Shown piece after piece: positions 1 through 5,619 of a DNA stretch of 5,619 nucleotides; within the stretch, counting starts at the first letter, position 1; every line of letters starts with the position of its first letter. The DNA is from Lautropia sp. (GTDB taxonomy: Bacteria > Pseudomonadota > Gammaproteobacteria > Burkholderiales > Burkholderiaceae_E). The notes below the pieces were generated by a model. It was not told where the DNA came from. It did no database searches and worked only from the letters and a program-made list of their open reading frames with translations. Position numbers and translations under genes: made by a program. The stretch lies in NCBI GenBank assembly GCA_013813615.1, contig JACCRJ010000216.1:1-5619 (forward strand), written 5' to 3'.

Positions 1-1
1 G

Positions 2-2410
2 TACAAGCTCACCACCACGCCGCCGGCCAAATCGCTCGAAGACCCGCTCTACTATGCTTCCCTCTTCGGCGGGTTCGAGGACGCCAACGGCAACAAGAAG
101 CCCGACGCAGCAACCACGGTGGCAGGCGTGAAGAAAGCCTCCGAGTACGACAAGCGCGACAACTACAGCGGTGCCGACGTACCCGACGGAATTCCGGACA
201 ACTACTTCAGAGTCGACAACCCTCTCGGCCTCGAACAGGGCCTCGAACGGACTTTCCAGCTGATCTCGGAGCAGTCGTCGCAGTCGGCACTGCAGGCATC
301 CTCCACACGGATCTCGGCAGACAGCGTGGTGTACCAGGCCAAGTTCAACAGCGGGGACTGGTCAGGCAGTCTCGAGGCGCTGCCGATCACCACCGGCGGC
401 GCGATCGGCGTGCCCCTGTGGAATGCAGCGACAGCAACGCTCAACGCCGGCGCGGTGGATCATGCAAACCGTGTCGTCTATACGCTGCGGTCGGACAGCC
501 GGGCCGCCATCCCGTTCCGGTTCAGCAGTCTCGCGCCGGCCCAGCAGGCGGAACTGGATAAACTCCCTGGCGGCAGCAACGATGGCCGAGGCGCAGACCG
601 CGTCGGTTACATCCGTGGCGACAATTCGCAGGAAGGGTCCGGCACCTCGCAGTTCCGCCGCCGGGTGTCCACCATCCTGGGCGATATCGTGAATTCCACC
701 CCCGCCTACGTCGGCAAGCCCAGGGCGGGCATCGGCAGTGCTTCTTACATGTCGTTCATCAGCGCCAACAGCAGCCGCCAGCCGATGATCTATGTCGGCG
801 CCAACGACGGCATGCTGCATGGGTTCTCCGCAACCGACGGCAAGGAGGTCTTCGCTTACGTGCCCACGCCGGTGATCAGCCGGCTCAACCAGCTGCCGAT
901 GCAGAACTACCAGCACCGATACTTCGTCGACGGCCAGCTGACGACGCAGGATATCGAGCTCGCCGGCAGCTGGCGCACCTACCTCGTGGGAGGCCTCGGC
1001 AACGGCGGCCAAGGTGTCTTCGCCCTCGATGTCACCAATCCTGCGAGCGCAAGCGACGGAACGGCAGCCCAGATCGCAAAATGGGAATTCACCGACGCCG
1101 ACGACGCGCGCATGAGCCACCTGCTCAGCAGCCCGATCATCCGCAAGTCCAACTCGGGCGAGTGGTATGCGGTCTTCGGCTCCGGCTACAACGCCGGCCA
1201 TCCCGACGGCAGCTTCAACGCAGACGGGATCGCCGCCATCTTCATGCTGAAAATGAGCGGCCCGAGCGGTCCGAACGGCGCATGGCAGAAGGATGTCGAC
1301 TACATTCGTATCGACCTGCCGGCCGGCACTGCAGCCGTGCCGAACGGCGTCGGCGGCGTCGCCAGCTTCGACAAGAACGGCGATGGCACCTCGGACCTGC
1401 TCTATGCAGGCGATCTCCTGGGCAACCTCTGGAGCATCGACGTAAGCAGTGTCACGCCGGGCAGTTGGGACGACCTGGGCAACCAGCGCAAGCTGTTCCG
1501 CGCCGTCGGGCCGGACGGTTTGCTACAGGCCATCACTGCACCGCCCACCCTCGCTGTGGGGCCGAACTACACCGGGGCCATGGCGGTGTTCGGCACCGGC
1601 AGGCTGCTGGAGCCGGCTGACCTCAAGCCACTCCCGGCCTACCCGCAGAACACGCTTTACGGCGTCTGGGACAAGCAGGACGGCAGCGCAACGCTCCTGG
1701 ACCGCAGCAAACTGATGGAGCAGAAGGAACTGGCCAGGGAGGCGAATTCCGCCTACGCAGCCGCCAATCCGGAGGTCGCCAACATCGACTTCTCGCTGAT
1801 CTCCTCCTATGTGCCGAACTACACCACGACCAGCCGGACCAACGTCCTCTACGGCAACACCGATCCGTTCGCCACCGGCCCGACCGCCAGCACCCCGTCG
1901 CAATACGGCTGGTTCCTGGACGAGCCCGGCGGCACGATCACCGGCGAACGAAGCATCTACCGTCCGGAACTGGTCGGGCCGTTCTCGGTTTTCGTCAACG
2001 CTATCCCGTCATCCGGCGCCTGCGAAGGCGGCGGCTCGGAGGCCCAGTACGTGCTCGAGACCCTGACCGGCGGACGGTCCAGCTTCGGCGGCTTCGACCG
2101 CGATGCCAGCGGTTCCATTCAGACGCAATCCGGAAGCCTCCTCGGCGACCAGTCCAAGTTCAGCCAGCCGACGCCGGCCGGCAAGCCGCCCGCCTACTTC
2201 TTCGCCAGCCGCAGGGAGACCACCGGCGGCTTCGGCCAGATGACCATCATGGCCGACGCGATGACCTCTGCCAGCGGTGGCGGCGCCTGTGCCGGCGCGG
2301 GGCTCGCGCCGATCGGCGCGCAGAGCTTCTCGTCCGGACTGATCGGCACGCAGCGCCTGCCCGGCGGATGCATCGGCCGGGTGCAGTGGCGCGAAGTGAT
2401 CAACCATTGA
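2..2410 (+). CDS. pilY1: PilY1-type type IV pilus tip adhesin / assembly factor, 5' partial
   Basis: The frame is open from the left edge, so the start, signal peptide and any N-terminal von Willebrand A-like region are missing; 802 residues are visible, numbered here from position 2. PilY1/PilC proteins promote pilus assembly, oppose PilT retraction and mediate adhesion from the pilus tip. Family signatures appear in order: PLYYASLFGGF (15-25), a PDNYF block before NPLGLEQGL, FNSGDWSGSLEALP, the FRRR...ILGDIVNSTPAYVG entry to the PilC beta-propeller (about 225), VGANDGMLHGF (about 265-275), HRYFVDG (305-311), GGLGNGGQGVFALDV, and a calcium loop followed by LLYAGDLLGNLWSIDV. The calcium loop has D457, N459, D461 and D465. 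The C terminus GRVQWREV is typical. An RGD at 205-207 lies in the family's usual YxRGD block. The protein is exported in known members. pilE follows after 35 bp, so co-transcription is likely. Family assignment is very secure; binding specificity is unknown. Confidence 0.96.
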   Translation, partial: YKLTTTPPAKSLEDPLYYASLFGGFEDANGNKKPDAATTVAGVKKASEYDKRDNYSGADVPDGIPDNYFRVDNPLGLEQGLERTFQLISEQSSQSALQASSTRISADSVVYQAKFNSGDWSGSLEALPITTGGAIGVPLWNAATATLNAGAVDHANRVVYTLRSDSRAAIPFRFSSLAPAQQAELDKLPGGSNDGRGADRVGYIRGDNSQEGSGTSQFRRRVSTILGDIVNSTPAYVGKPRAGIGSASYMSFISANSSRQPMIYVGANDGMLHGFSATDGKEVFAYVPTPVISRLNQLPMQNYQHRYFVDGQLTTQDIELAGSWRTYLVGGLGNGGQGVFALDVTNPASASDGTAAQIAKWEFTDADDARMSHLLSSPIIRKSNSGEWYAVFGSGYNAGHPDGSFNADGIAAIFMLKMSGPSGPNGAWQKDVDYIRIDLPAGTAAVPNGVGGVASFDKNGDGTSDLLYAGDLLGNLWSIDVSSVTPGSWDDLGNQRKLFRAVGPDGLLQAITAPPTLAVGPNYTGAMAVFGTGRLLEPADLKPLPAYPQNTLYGVWDKQDGSATLLDRSKLMEQKELAREANSAYAAANPEVANIDFSLISSYVPNYTTTSRTNVLYGNTDPFATGPTASTPSQYGWFLDEPGGTITGERSIYRPELVGPFSVFVNAIPSSGACEGGGSEAQYVLETLTGGRSSFGGFDRDASGSIQTQSGSLLGDQSKFSQPTPAGKPPAYFFASRRETTGGFGQMTIMADAMTSASGGGACAGAGLAPIGAQSFSSGLIGTQRLPGGCIGRVQWREVINH

Positions 2411-2428
2411 GCCCGGCTGCAGCCAGGC

Positions 2429-2446
2429 GGAACAGGAACAGGAACA
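2429..2446 (+). repeat. Three perfect GGAACA hexamers forming the pilE ribosome binding site
   Basis: Three head-to-tail copies of GGAACA fill the bases just before the pilE ATG, and the last A is the first base of the start codon. The copies create AGGAA at 2434-2438 (7 nt before ATG, good Shine-Dalgarno spacing) and again at 2440-2444 (1 nt before ATG, too close to work). This site supports the choice of ATG 2446 over the longer open frame upstream, which would overlap the end of pilY1. Confidence 0.75.
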
Positions 2447-2949
2447 TGACATCGACCCGCCCCGCGCAACCGGCACACTCGCCGCGGACTGCGCATTCCG
2501 GCTTCACCCTGGTGGAGATGATGATCGTCTGCGGCGTGATCGCGCTGCTGGCGGCGATCGCCTACCCGTCCTATAGCGCGCAGATCCTCAAGTCGCAGCA
2601 GATGGAAGGCAAGGCCGCGTTGATGCGGGCCGCGCAGCTGCTCGAGCGCAGCTTCACGCAGAACGGCGCCTACCCGTCGGGCGCCGACTCCCTGGTTACC
2701 CTCTACGGCGCCGCCGCGGGTACCCCCCTTTTCTCGAATGCCGACAATCCGCTCTCGGCGACAATGGGCAAATTCCAGATCGACTATGTGCCTGCAGCTG
2801 GCGCCGCGCCGGTGGAGTACGTCCTGCGGGCAACGCCCCAGACTACCGCGATCAGCGACAGCGACTGCCCGACATTCGGCATCGATTCGCGCGGCCGCCG
2901 CCTGGTCTCGGACGCGGTTCCTGCCGCATCCAGCCGCTGCTGGCGCTAA
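2446..2949 (+). CDS. pilE: PilE-type minor type IV pilin prepilin
   Basis: This 167-residue prepilin is translated from ATG 2446 with AGGAA 7 nt upstream. The class III (prepilin) signal is clear: a 19-residue leader ends in HSG, and PilD-type peptidase should cut between G19 and F20 to give mature FTLVEMMIV with the conserved Glu at mature position 5. The hydrophobic N-terminal helix continues to AAIAYPSY and serves as membrane anchor and pilus core. LLERSFTQNGAYPSG (about residues 65-80) matches the PilE/minor pilin pattern. C141 and C165, close to the C terminus, probably form the disulfide-closed D-region. Mature length is 148 residues, normal for this group. The position directly behind pilY1 fits the known minor-pilin operon, where PilE joins the tip complex that primes fibre assembly. 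Oddities are the long leader and C29 inside the membrane helix. It could be called a generic type IV pilin, but context favours PilE. Confidence 0.92.
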   Translation: MTSTRPAQPAHSPRTAHSGFTLVEMMIVCGVIALLAAIAYPSYSAQILKSQQMEGKAALMRAAQLLERSFTQNGAYPSGADSLVTLYGAAAGTPLFSNADNPLSATMGKFQIDYVPAAGAAPVEYVLRATPQTTAISDSDCPTFGIDSRGRRLVSDAVPAASSRCWR

Positions 2950-2992
2950 GGCGCTGAGGCGCTGAGCCGCCAGGGCGCTGGCGCTGGGCGCT
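2942..2992 (+). repeat. Six GGCGCT copies across the pilE end and the convergent gap
   Basis: GGCGCT occurs at 2942, 2950, 2958, 2974, 2980 and 2987, six times in 51 bp, all on the same strand. The first three are exactly 8 bp apart. The first copy contains the last codon and first stop base of pilE; the rest lie between pilE and the convergent ispH stop. No function is evident; slippage duplication in non-coding DNA is the simplest explanation. Confidence 0.6.
2968..2983. terminator. Candidate GC hairpin between convergent pilE and ispH
   Basis: CGCCAG and CTGGCG can form a perfect 6-bp stem with a 4-base GGCG loop. It sits 18 bp after the pilE stop and 26 bp before the ispH stop, where a bidirectional terminator would be expected. 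There is no T-tract on either side, so it is not a canonical intrinsic terminator; Rho-dependent ending is equally possible. Confidence 0.3.
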
Positions 2993-3009
2993 GACCCGCA
3001 GGGCGCGCC

Positions 3010-3930
3010 TCAGGCGAGCCCTCTCGGCAGCGGAAACGCCACCGTCTCGGTGACGCCCTCCAACGTCCGGACGCCCTTGACGCCCAGGCTTCGCAGGCGC
3101 TCCACCAGCTCCTGAACCAGAACTTCCGGCGCCGAGGCGCCCGCGCTGATGCCGATGCGCCGCTTGCCGGCCAGCCACTCGGGCTGGAGTTCCGACGCCG
3201 AGCCGATGAGCCGCGACGGGCAGCCGTACTTCTGCGCGACCTCCCGCAACCGGTTGCTGTTGGAACTCGACGGACTGCCGACGATCAACACCAGGTCGCA
3301 CTGCGGCGCCATGAATTTCACCGCGTCCTGCCGATTCTGCGTCGCATAGCAGATGTCCTGCTTCTTCGGCTCGGCAATCGTCGGAAACCGCTCCTTGAGG
3401 GCACCGATGATCATGGCGCAGTCGTCCACCGAGAGCGTCGTCTGGCTCACGTAGGCCAGCCTGGTCCCCTCGGGAATATCGAGCGCCGCCACGTCGGCCA
3501 CTGTCTCCACCAGGTGGATGCCGCCATCGGACTGGCCCATCGTCCCTTCCACCTCCGGATGGCCCGCATGGCCGATCATGACGATCTGGCAGCCCTGCTC
3601 GCGCATCTTCGCCACCTCCACATGCACCTTGGTCACCAGCGGGCAAGTGGCGTCGAAGATCCGCAGACCGCGCTGGCGGGCCTCGTCGCGCACCTCGCGG
3701 CTGACGCCGTGAGCGGAGAAGATCACCGTCGAGGCGTCCGGGATTTCGGACAACTCGTCGACGAAGACGGCGCCCTTGCCGCGCAGGTCCGCCACCACAT
3801 GGTCGTTGTGGACGATCTCGTGCCGCACGTAGATGGGAGCGCCGTGGATCTTCAACGCCCGCTCGACGATCTCGATGGCGCGGTCGACGCCGGCACAAAA
3901 TCCGCGCGGCTGCGCGAGAAGGGCCTCCAT
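3010..3930 (-). CDS. ispH: 4-hydroxy-3-methylbut-2-enyl diphosphate reductase (IspH/LytB)
   Basis: This 306-residue cytosolic iron-sulfur enzyme catalyses the last step of the MEP isoprenoid pathway, reducing HMBPP to IPP and DMAPP. All three cluster cysteines are present: C12 ([11 protein letters not shown]), C96 ([11 protein letters not shown]) and C194 ([10 protein letters not shown]). Substrate-pocket residues known from the E. coli enzyme are also visible: H41 (VHNDH), H74 (SAHGVS), H124 and E126 ([14 protein letters not shown]), the SQTTLSVDD segment, S222/S223/N224 (SSSNSNR) and S266 (SAGASAPE). Length is normal. ATG 3930 is preferred because AAAGGAG lies 10 nt upstream and because C12 and H41 then fall at the same positions as in E. 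coli; the open frame upstream (to 4035) overlaps the fkpB end. fkpB lies 28 bp upstream on the same strand, so the two are probably co-transcribed. The gene looks complete and functional. Confidence 0.98.
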   Translation of the reverse strand: MEALLAQPRGFCAGVDRAIEIVERALKIHGAPIYVRHEIVHNDHVVADLRGKGAVFVDELSEIPDASTVIFSAHGVSREVRDEARQRGLRIFDATCPLVTKVHVEVAKMREQGCQIVMIGHAGHPEVEGTMGQSDGGIHLVETVADVAALDIPEGTRLAYVSQTTLSVDDCAMIIGALKERFPTIAEPKKQDICYATQNRQDAVKFMAPQCDLVLIVGSPSSSNSNRLREVAQKYGCPSRLIGSASELQPEWLAGKRRIGISAGASAPEVLVQELVERLRSLGVKGVRTLEGVTETVAFPLPRGLA

Positions 3931-3940
3931 CGGGGCGTCA

Positions 3941-3947
3941 CTCCTTT
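3941..3947 (-). promoter_or_regulatory. ispH Shine-Dalgarno site
   Basis: The minus strand reads AAAGGAG here, 10 nt before ATG 3930, within the 28-bp fkpB-ispH spacer. It decides the ispH start against the 35-codon longer frame. No promoter fits in the short spacer, in line with translation from a shared fkpB-ispH transcript. Confidence 0.7.
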
Positions 3948-3958
3948 CCCGACTGATT

Positions 3959-4666
3959 TCAGAGGATTCCAAGGATCCTGACCTCGAAGCGGATCCGCTG
4001 CCCGGCCAGCGGATGGTTGAAATCGAATACCGCACCGTGTTCGTCGATCTCCTTCAGCACGCCGGCGAAGCGATCGCCGTTCGGCCCGGGAAATTCCAGC
4101 AGATCGCCGGGGACGTAGCGGACGCCGGGTTCGCTGTTGGCCGACAGCATGCTCCGGGATACCCGTTGCACGAGATCCGGATTGCGCACGCCGAAGGCCT
4201 CTGCCGGCTCCAGATTGAAGACCCTGTCAGTTCCCTCCCCCAGGCCCTGCAGCCGGCTCTCCAGCGCCTCGGCCATCTGTCCGATACCCAACTGCAGCGT
4301 CGCCGGTTTACCTTCTAAGGTATTGATGACATCCGCCCCGGTATCGGCCATCGACAGCCGGTAGTGCAGCGTCAGGTGTGAATCCGGTCTGACGCGGGCT
4401 GCACCACCGGCGCCGCCCGGCTTGGCTGTGGGGGAGTCGGCCAGACGGGCAGGCCCGGGCGGGAACCCGTTGGTCAAGGCAGGGGGCAAGTCGGTGGACA
4501 AGGCAGTGCGCAATGCAAGCAAAGGATTCAGACGAAGGATGGAACCAAGGGTGGAACCAAGGTAGGAAACGGCGGCTGGCAGCAGAGGTTGCAGGGCAAG
4601 TCGCCAAGCGTGAGCAACAGGAGAGATTGTATTGGACCGGCCGCCGCTTTGCGTTTCATCGGACAT
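3959..4666 (-). CDS. fkpB: FKBP-type peptidyl-prolyl isomerase, SlpA/FkpB family, uncertain start
   Basis: FkpB/SlpA is a cytosolic proline isomerase with a chaperone-like insert-in-flap domain. Residues are numbered from ATG 4666 (235 aa). The secure part is 96-235: the first core strand [10 protein letters not shown] (96-105), the block [27 protein letters not shown] (152-159), an insert-in-flap region (about 160-214), and [14 protein letters not shown] (216-229). Its roughly 140 residues match the usual size of about 150. The start is unsettled. ATG 4351 would remove the first core strand; between it and 4666 the frame has only TTG or CTG candidates without clear Shine-Dalgarno sites. ATG 4666 opens with MSDETQ, similar to the family's usual beginning, but has only a weak, distant AGGGA upstream and leaves about 90 extra residues that include a moderately hydrophobic stretch and a tetrapeptide-periodic repeat. 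The extension looks unlike the core in codon choice. Family is certain; N terminus is not. Confidence 0.85.
   Translation of the reverse strand: MSDETQSGGRSNTISPVAHAWRLALQPLLPAAVSYLGSTLGSILRLNPLLALRTALSTDLPPALTNGFPPGPARLADSPTAKPGGAGGAARVRPDSHLTLHYRLSMADTGADVINTLEGKPATLQLGIGQMAEALESRLQGLGEGTDRVFNLEPAEAFGVRNPDLVQRVSRSMLSANSEPGVRYVPGDLLEFPGPNGDRFAGVLKEIDEHGAVFDFNHPLAGQRIRFEVRILGIL
4475..4570. repeat. Degenerate 12-bp tandem repeat inside the 5' fkpB frame
   Basis: On the plus strand, 12-bp units start at 4475 (CAAGGCAGGGGG), 4487 (CAAGTCGGTGGA), 4499 (CAAGGCAGTGCG) and 4511 (CAATGCAAGCAA). After an 11-bp diverged unit at 4523, they resume at 4534 (GAAGGATGGAAC), 4546 (CAAGGGTGGAAC) and 4558 (CAAGGTAGGAAA). 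The best pair, TGGAACCAAGG at 4540 and 4552, is perfect. In the fkpB frame (minus strand) this puts Leu at residues 36, 40, 44, 52, 56, 60 and 64, with Pro at 48. The plus strand is purine-rich here. The periodicity is seen directly; origin and function are unknown. Confidence 0.65.
4619..4623 (+). promoter_or_regulatory. Candidate Shine-Dalgarno for an alternative TTG start of radC
   Basis: AGGAG lies 8 nt before TTG 4632, which is in frame with radC and would add 42 residues before the GTG 4758 start chosen here. It is a better match and better spaced than the GGAG (4744-4747) located 10 nt before GTG 4758. It may be chance, since the added residues do not resemble RadC. Confidence 0.3.
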
Positions 4667-4757
4667 TCGGGATGCGGCTATCCCTGGTGCCGGCGATGCC
4701 CGCCTCGGAAATGCCTGCATCCCGCCGCTGCAGAGCTTGGCGCGGAGCCTGCCGCAG

Positions 4758-5450
4758 GTGCGGGACCCGGACTGCAGCGGCATCAGGTCGTGGCCGGCGC
4801 AGGAACGCCCGAGAGAGCGGATGCTTTCCAAAGGGCCGGCTGCGCTTTCCAACACCGAGCTGCTGGCCCTGCTGCTGCGCTCCGGCAACCGCGGCGCATC
4901 CGCCGTCGACCTTGCCCGGCAGTTGCTGCAGGCCCACGGCGCCCTGAGCGGCCTGCTGGCCAGCTCGGCGCAACGGATGGCCCGCCTGCCGGGGCTTGGA
5001 CCGGCCAAAGCGGCCAGCCTCCTGGCCGTCATGGAACTGGCACGGCGCGCGCAGATGGAAAAGCTGGAGAGCAAAGCTCTGCTGGGCCGGCCTCAGGCGG
5101 TCAAGGACTACTTGTGCCTGCTGCTGCAGGGCCGTGCCCAGGAGGTATTTGTCGTCCTGTTCCTGGACAGCCAGAACCGCCTCATCCTGGCAGACGAACT
5201 TTTCCACGGCACCTTGAACCAGACGGCGGTCTATCCCAGGGAGGTGGTGCGCCGGGCGCTGGAGATCAATGCCGCCGCCGTCATCCTCGCCCACAACCAT
5301 CCGTCGGGCGTCGCCGAACCCAGCCAGGCGGACAGAATCCTGACAGACACCCTCCGCGCTGCCCTACGGCACCTGGACATGCCCGTCCTAGACCACATCA
5401 TCGTAGCCGGCCAGACCAGCTACTCGTTTGCGGAGCACGGCCACCTTTGA
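4758..5450 (+). CDS. radC: RadC family JAMM-domain protein
   Basis: With GTG 4758 the product has 230 residues, close to the usual size of about 225. The N terminus carries the family block IRSWPAQERPRERMLSKG followed by ALSNTELLALLLRSG. A helix-hairpin-helix-like segment, LPGLGPAKAASLLA, starts at about residue 77. The C-terminal JAMM/MPN+ domain has E129 (QEVFVVLFLD), the FHGTLNQTAVYPREVV block, and the metal-binding motif H179, H181, S183 and D192 (HNHPSG...D), so a zinc site looks intact. RadC was first linked to radiation repair in E. coli, but that role is no longer accepted; related proteins are encoded on mobile elements and the chromosomal function is unsettled. GTG 4758 is chosen because homologs begin about eight residues further on; GGAG lies 10 nt upstream. 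TTG 4632 is an alternative with a stronger Shine-Dalgarno but no family-like residues. The gene diverges from fkpB. Confidence 0.93.
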   Translation: MRDPDCSGIRSWPAQERPRERMLSKGPAALSNTELLALLLRSGNRGASAVDLARQLLQAHGALSGLLASSAQRMARLPGLGPAKAASLLAVMELARRAQMEKLESKALLGRPQAVKDYLCLLLQGRAQEVFVVLFLDSQNRLILADELFHGTLNQTAVYPREVVRRALEINAAAVILAHNHPSGVAEPSQADRILTDTLRAALRHLDMPVLDHIIVAGQTSYSFAEHGHL

Positions 5451-5619
5451 CCCCAGGTTTGCGCGAGGCCTCGTCACGAGCGCAGACTGCGTCCAAGGCC
5501 CCGCGCATTCCAGAGCGCCTGGCAAGGAAGAAACCGTCACTGCAGCGCTCCAAGCACGCTCAGGGACGAAAGCTCGCCATCGAGATGCTCGGTGGCGCAG
5601 TGACTCGCGGCATGAAGGA
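5451..5619. other. Region after radC without a recognised gene
   Basis: In many proteobacteria rpmB-rpmG follow radC, but no L28 start appears before the window edge. One plus-strand frame stays open from TTG 5459 to the edge (53 complete codons, GC-rich at third positions). It gives a basic peptide ending in GRKLAIEMLGGAVTRGMK that I do not recognise; no Shine-Dalgarno precedes TTG 5459, and the first ATG in the frame is at 5585. A second plus-strand frame is open too, so openness alone means little at this GC content. CGAGGCCTCG at 5464-5473 is a perfect palindrome but has no loop or T-tract to make a terminator. Confidence 0.35.

Noticed and set aside
362..1201. Long minus-strand open frame opposite pilY1
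   Set aside because: It lies wholly inside the well-supported pilY1 frame, is low-complexity Ala/Arg/Gly-rich and shows no family motif. It is a GC-driven shadow.
2852..3898. Minus-strand 348-codon open frame overlapping ispH and the pilE end
   Set aside because: It is the out-of-frame shadow of ispH, whose catalytic residues are all intact in the annotated frame; the product is Arg/Gly-rich without motifs.
3959..4351. Short fkpB beginning at ATG 4351
   Set aside because: It would remove the first conserved core strand ([10 protein letters not shown]) and has no Shine-Dalgarno, so the true start must lie upstream.
4577..4593. Sigma-54-like TGGC...TTGCA element in front of radC
   Set aside because: The GG and GC doublets are 11 bp apart instead of the required 10, so it is a near miss in GC-rich sequence.
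4513..4947. Plus-strand frame starting [17 protein letters not shown]
   Set aside because: The WNQG doublet comes from the 12-bp repeat read on the other strand. The rest degenerates into Arg/Cys-rich sequence overlapping radC, and there is no good ribosome site.
4667..5074. Further upstream extension of the fkpB frame
   Set aside because: It runs antisense through the radC coding region, starts only at TTG and has no family similarity.
5464..5473. CGAGGCCTCG palindrome as a radC terminator
   Set aside because: It has no loop and no following T-tract; such palindromes are expected by chance at this base composition.

Overview
The window is a GC-rich stretch of proteobacterial chromosome. 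A beta- or gammaproteobacterium with type IVa pili is most likely. This is inferred from the gene order pilY1-pilE followed by convergent ispH and fkpB, which matches the arrangement known from Pseudomonas and from many betaproteobacteria. No phage, transposase, CRISPR array, tRNA or rRNA was seen.

Layout. Positions 2-2410 (+) carry the C-terminal 802 residues of a PilY1-type pilus tip adhesin, whose N-terminal part lies off the left edge. After a 35-bp gap that contains a perfect three-copy hexamer acting as ribosome binding site, 2446-2949 (+) encodes a PilE-type minor pilin with a clear prepilin peptidase site. A 60-bp convergent gap (2950-3009) is packed with GGCGCT repeats and one GC-rich hairpin. 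On the minus strand, fkpB (3959-4666, start uncertain) and ispH (3010-3930) form a two-gene transcription unit with a 28-bp spacer. Reading away from it on the plus strand is radC (4758-5450, start also uncertain). The last 169 bp hold no gene that I recognise.

How the genes work together. PilY1 and PilE belong to the minor-pilin/adhesin set that primes type IVa pilus assembly and sits at the pilus tip. PilE would be made, cleaved by PilD and enter the pilus together with the PilY1 complex. IspH (last step of the MEP isoprenoid pathway) and FkpB (a ribosome- and chaperone-associated FKBP-type prolyl isomerase) are housekeeping genes that commonly sit together. RadC is a JAMM-fold protein of unsettled function.

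Most of the window is ordinary. The part that deserves a second look is the fkpB/radC head-to-head junction (about 4380-4760). There the fkpB frame runs about 90 codons upstream of the conserved FKBP core, a degenerate 12-bp tandem repeat encodes a leucine every fourth residue in that frame, and the radC frame has a well-placed Shine-Dalgarno site before a TTG codon that would make the two genes overlap. I did not find a convincing new multi-gene system.
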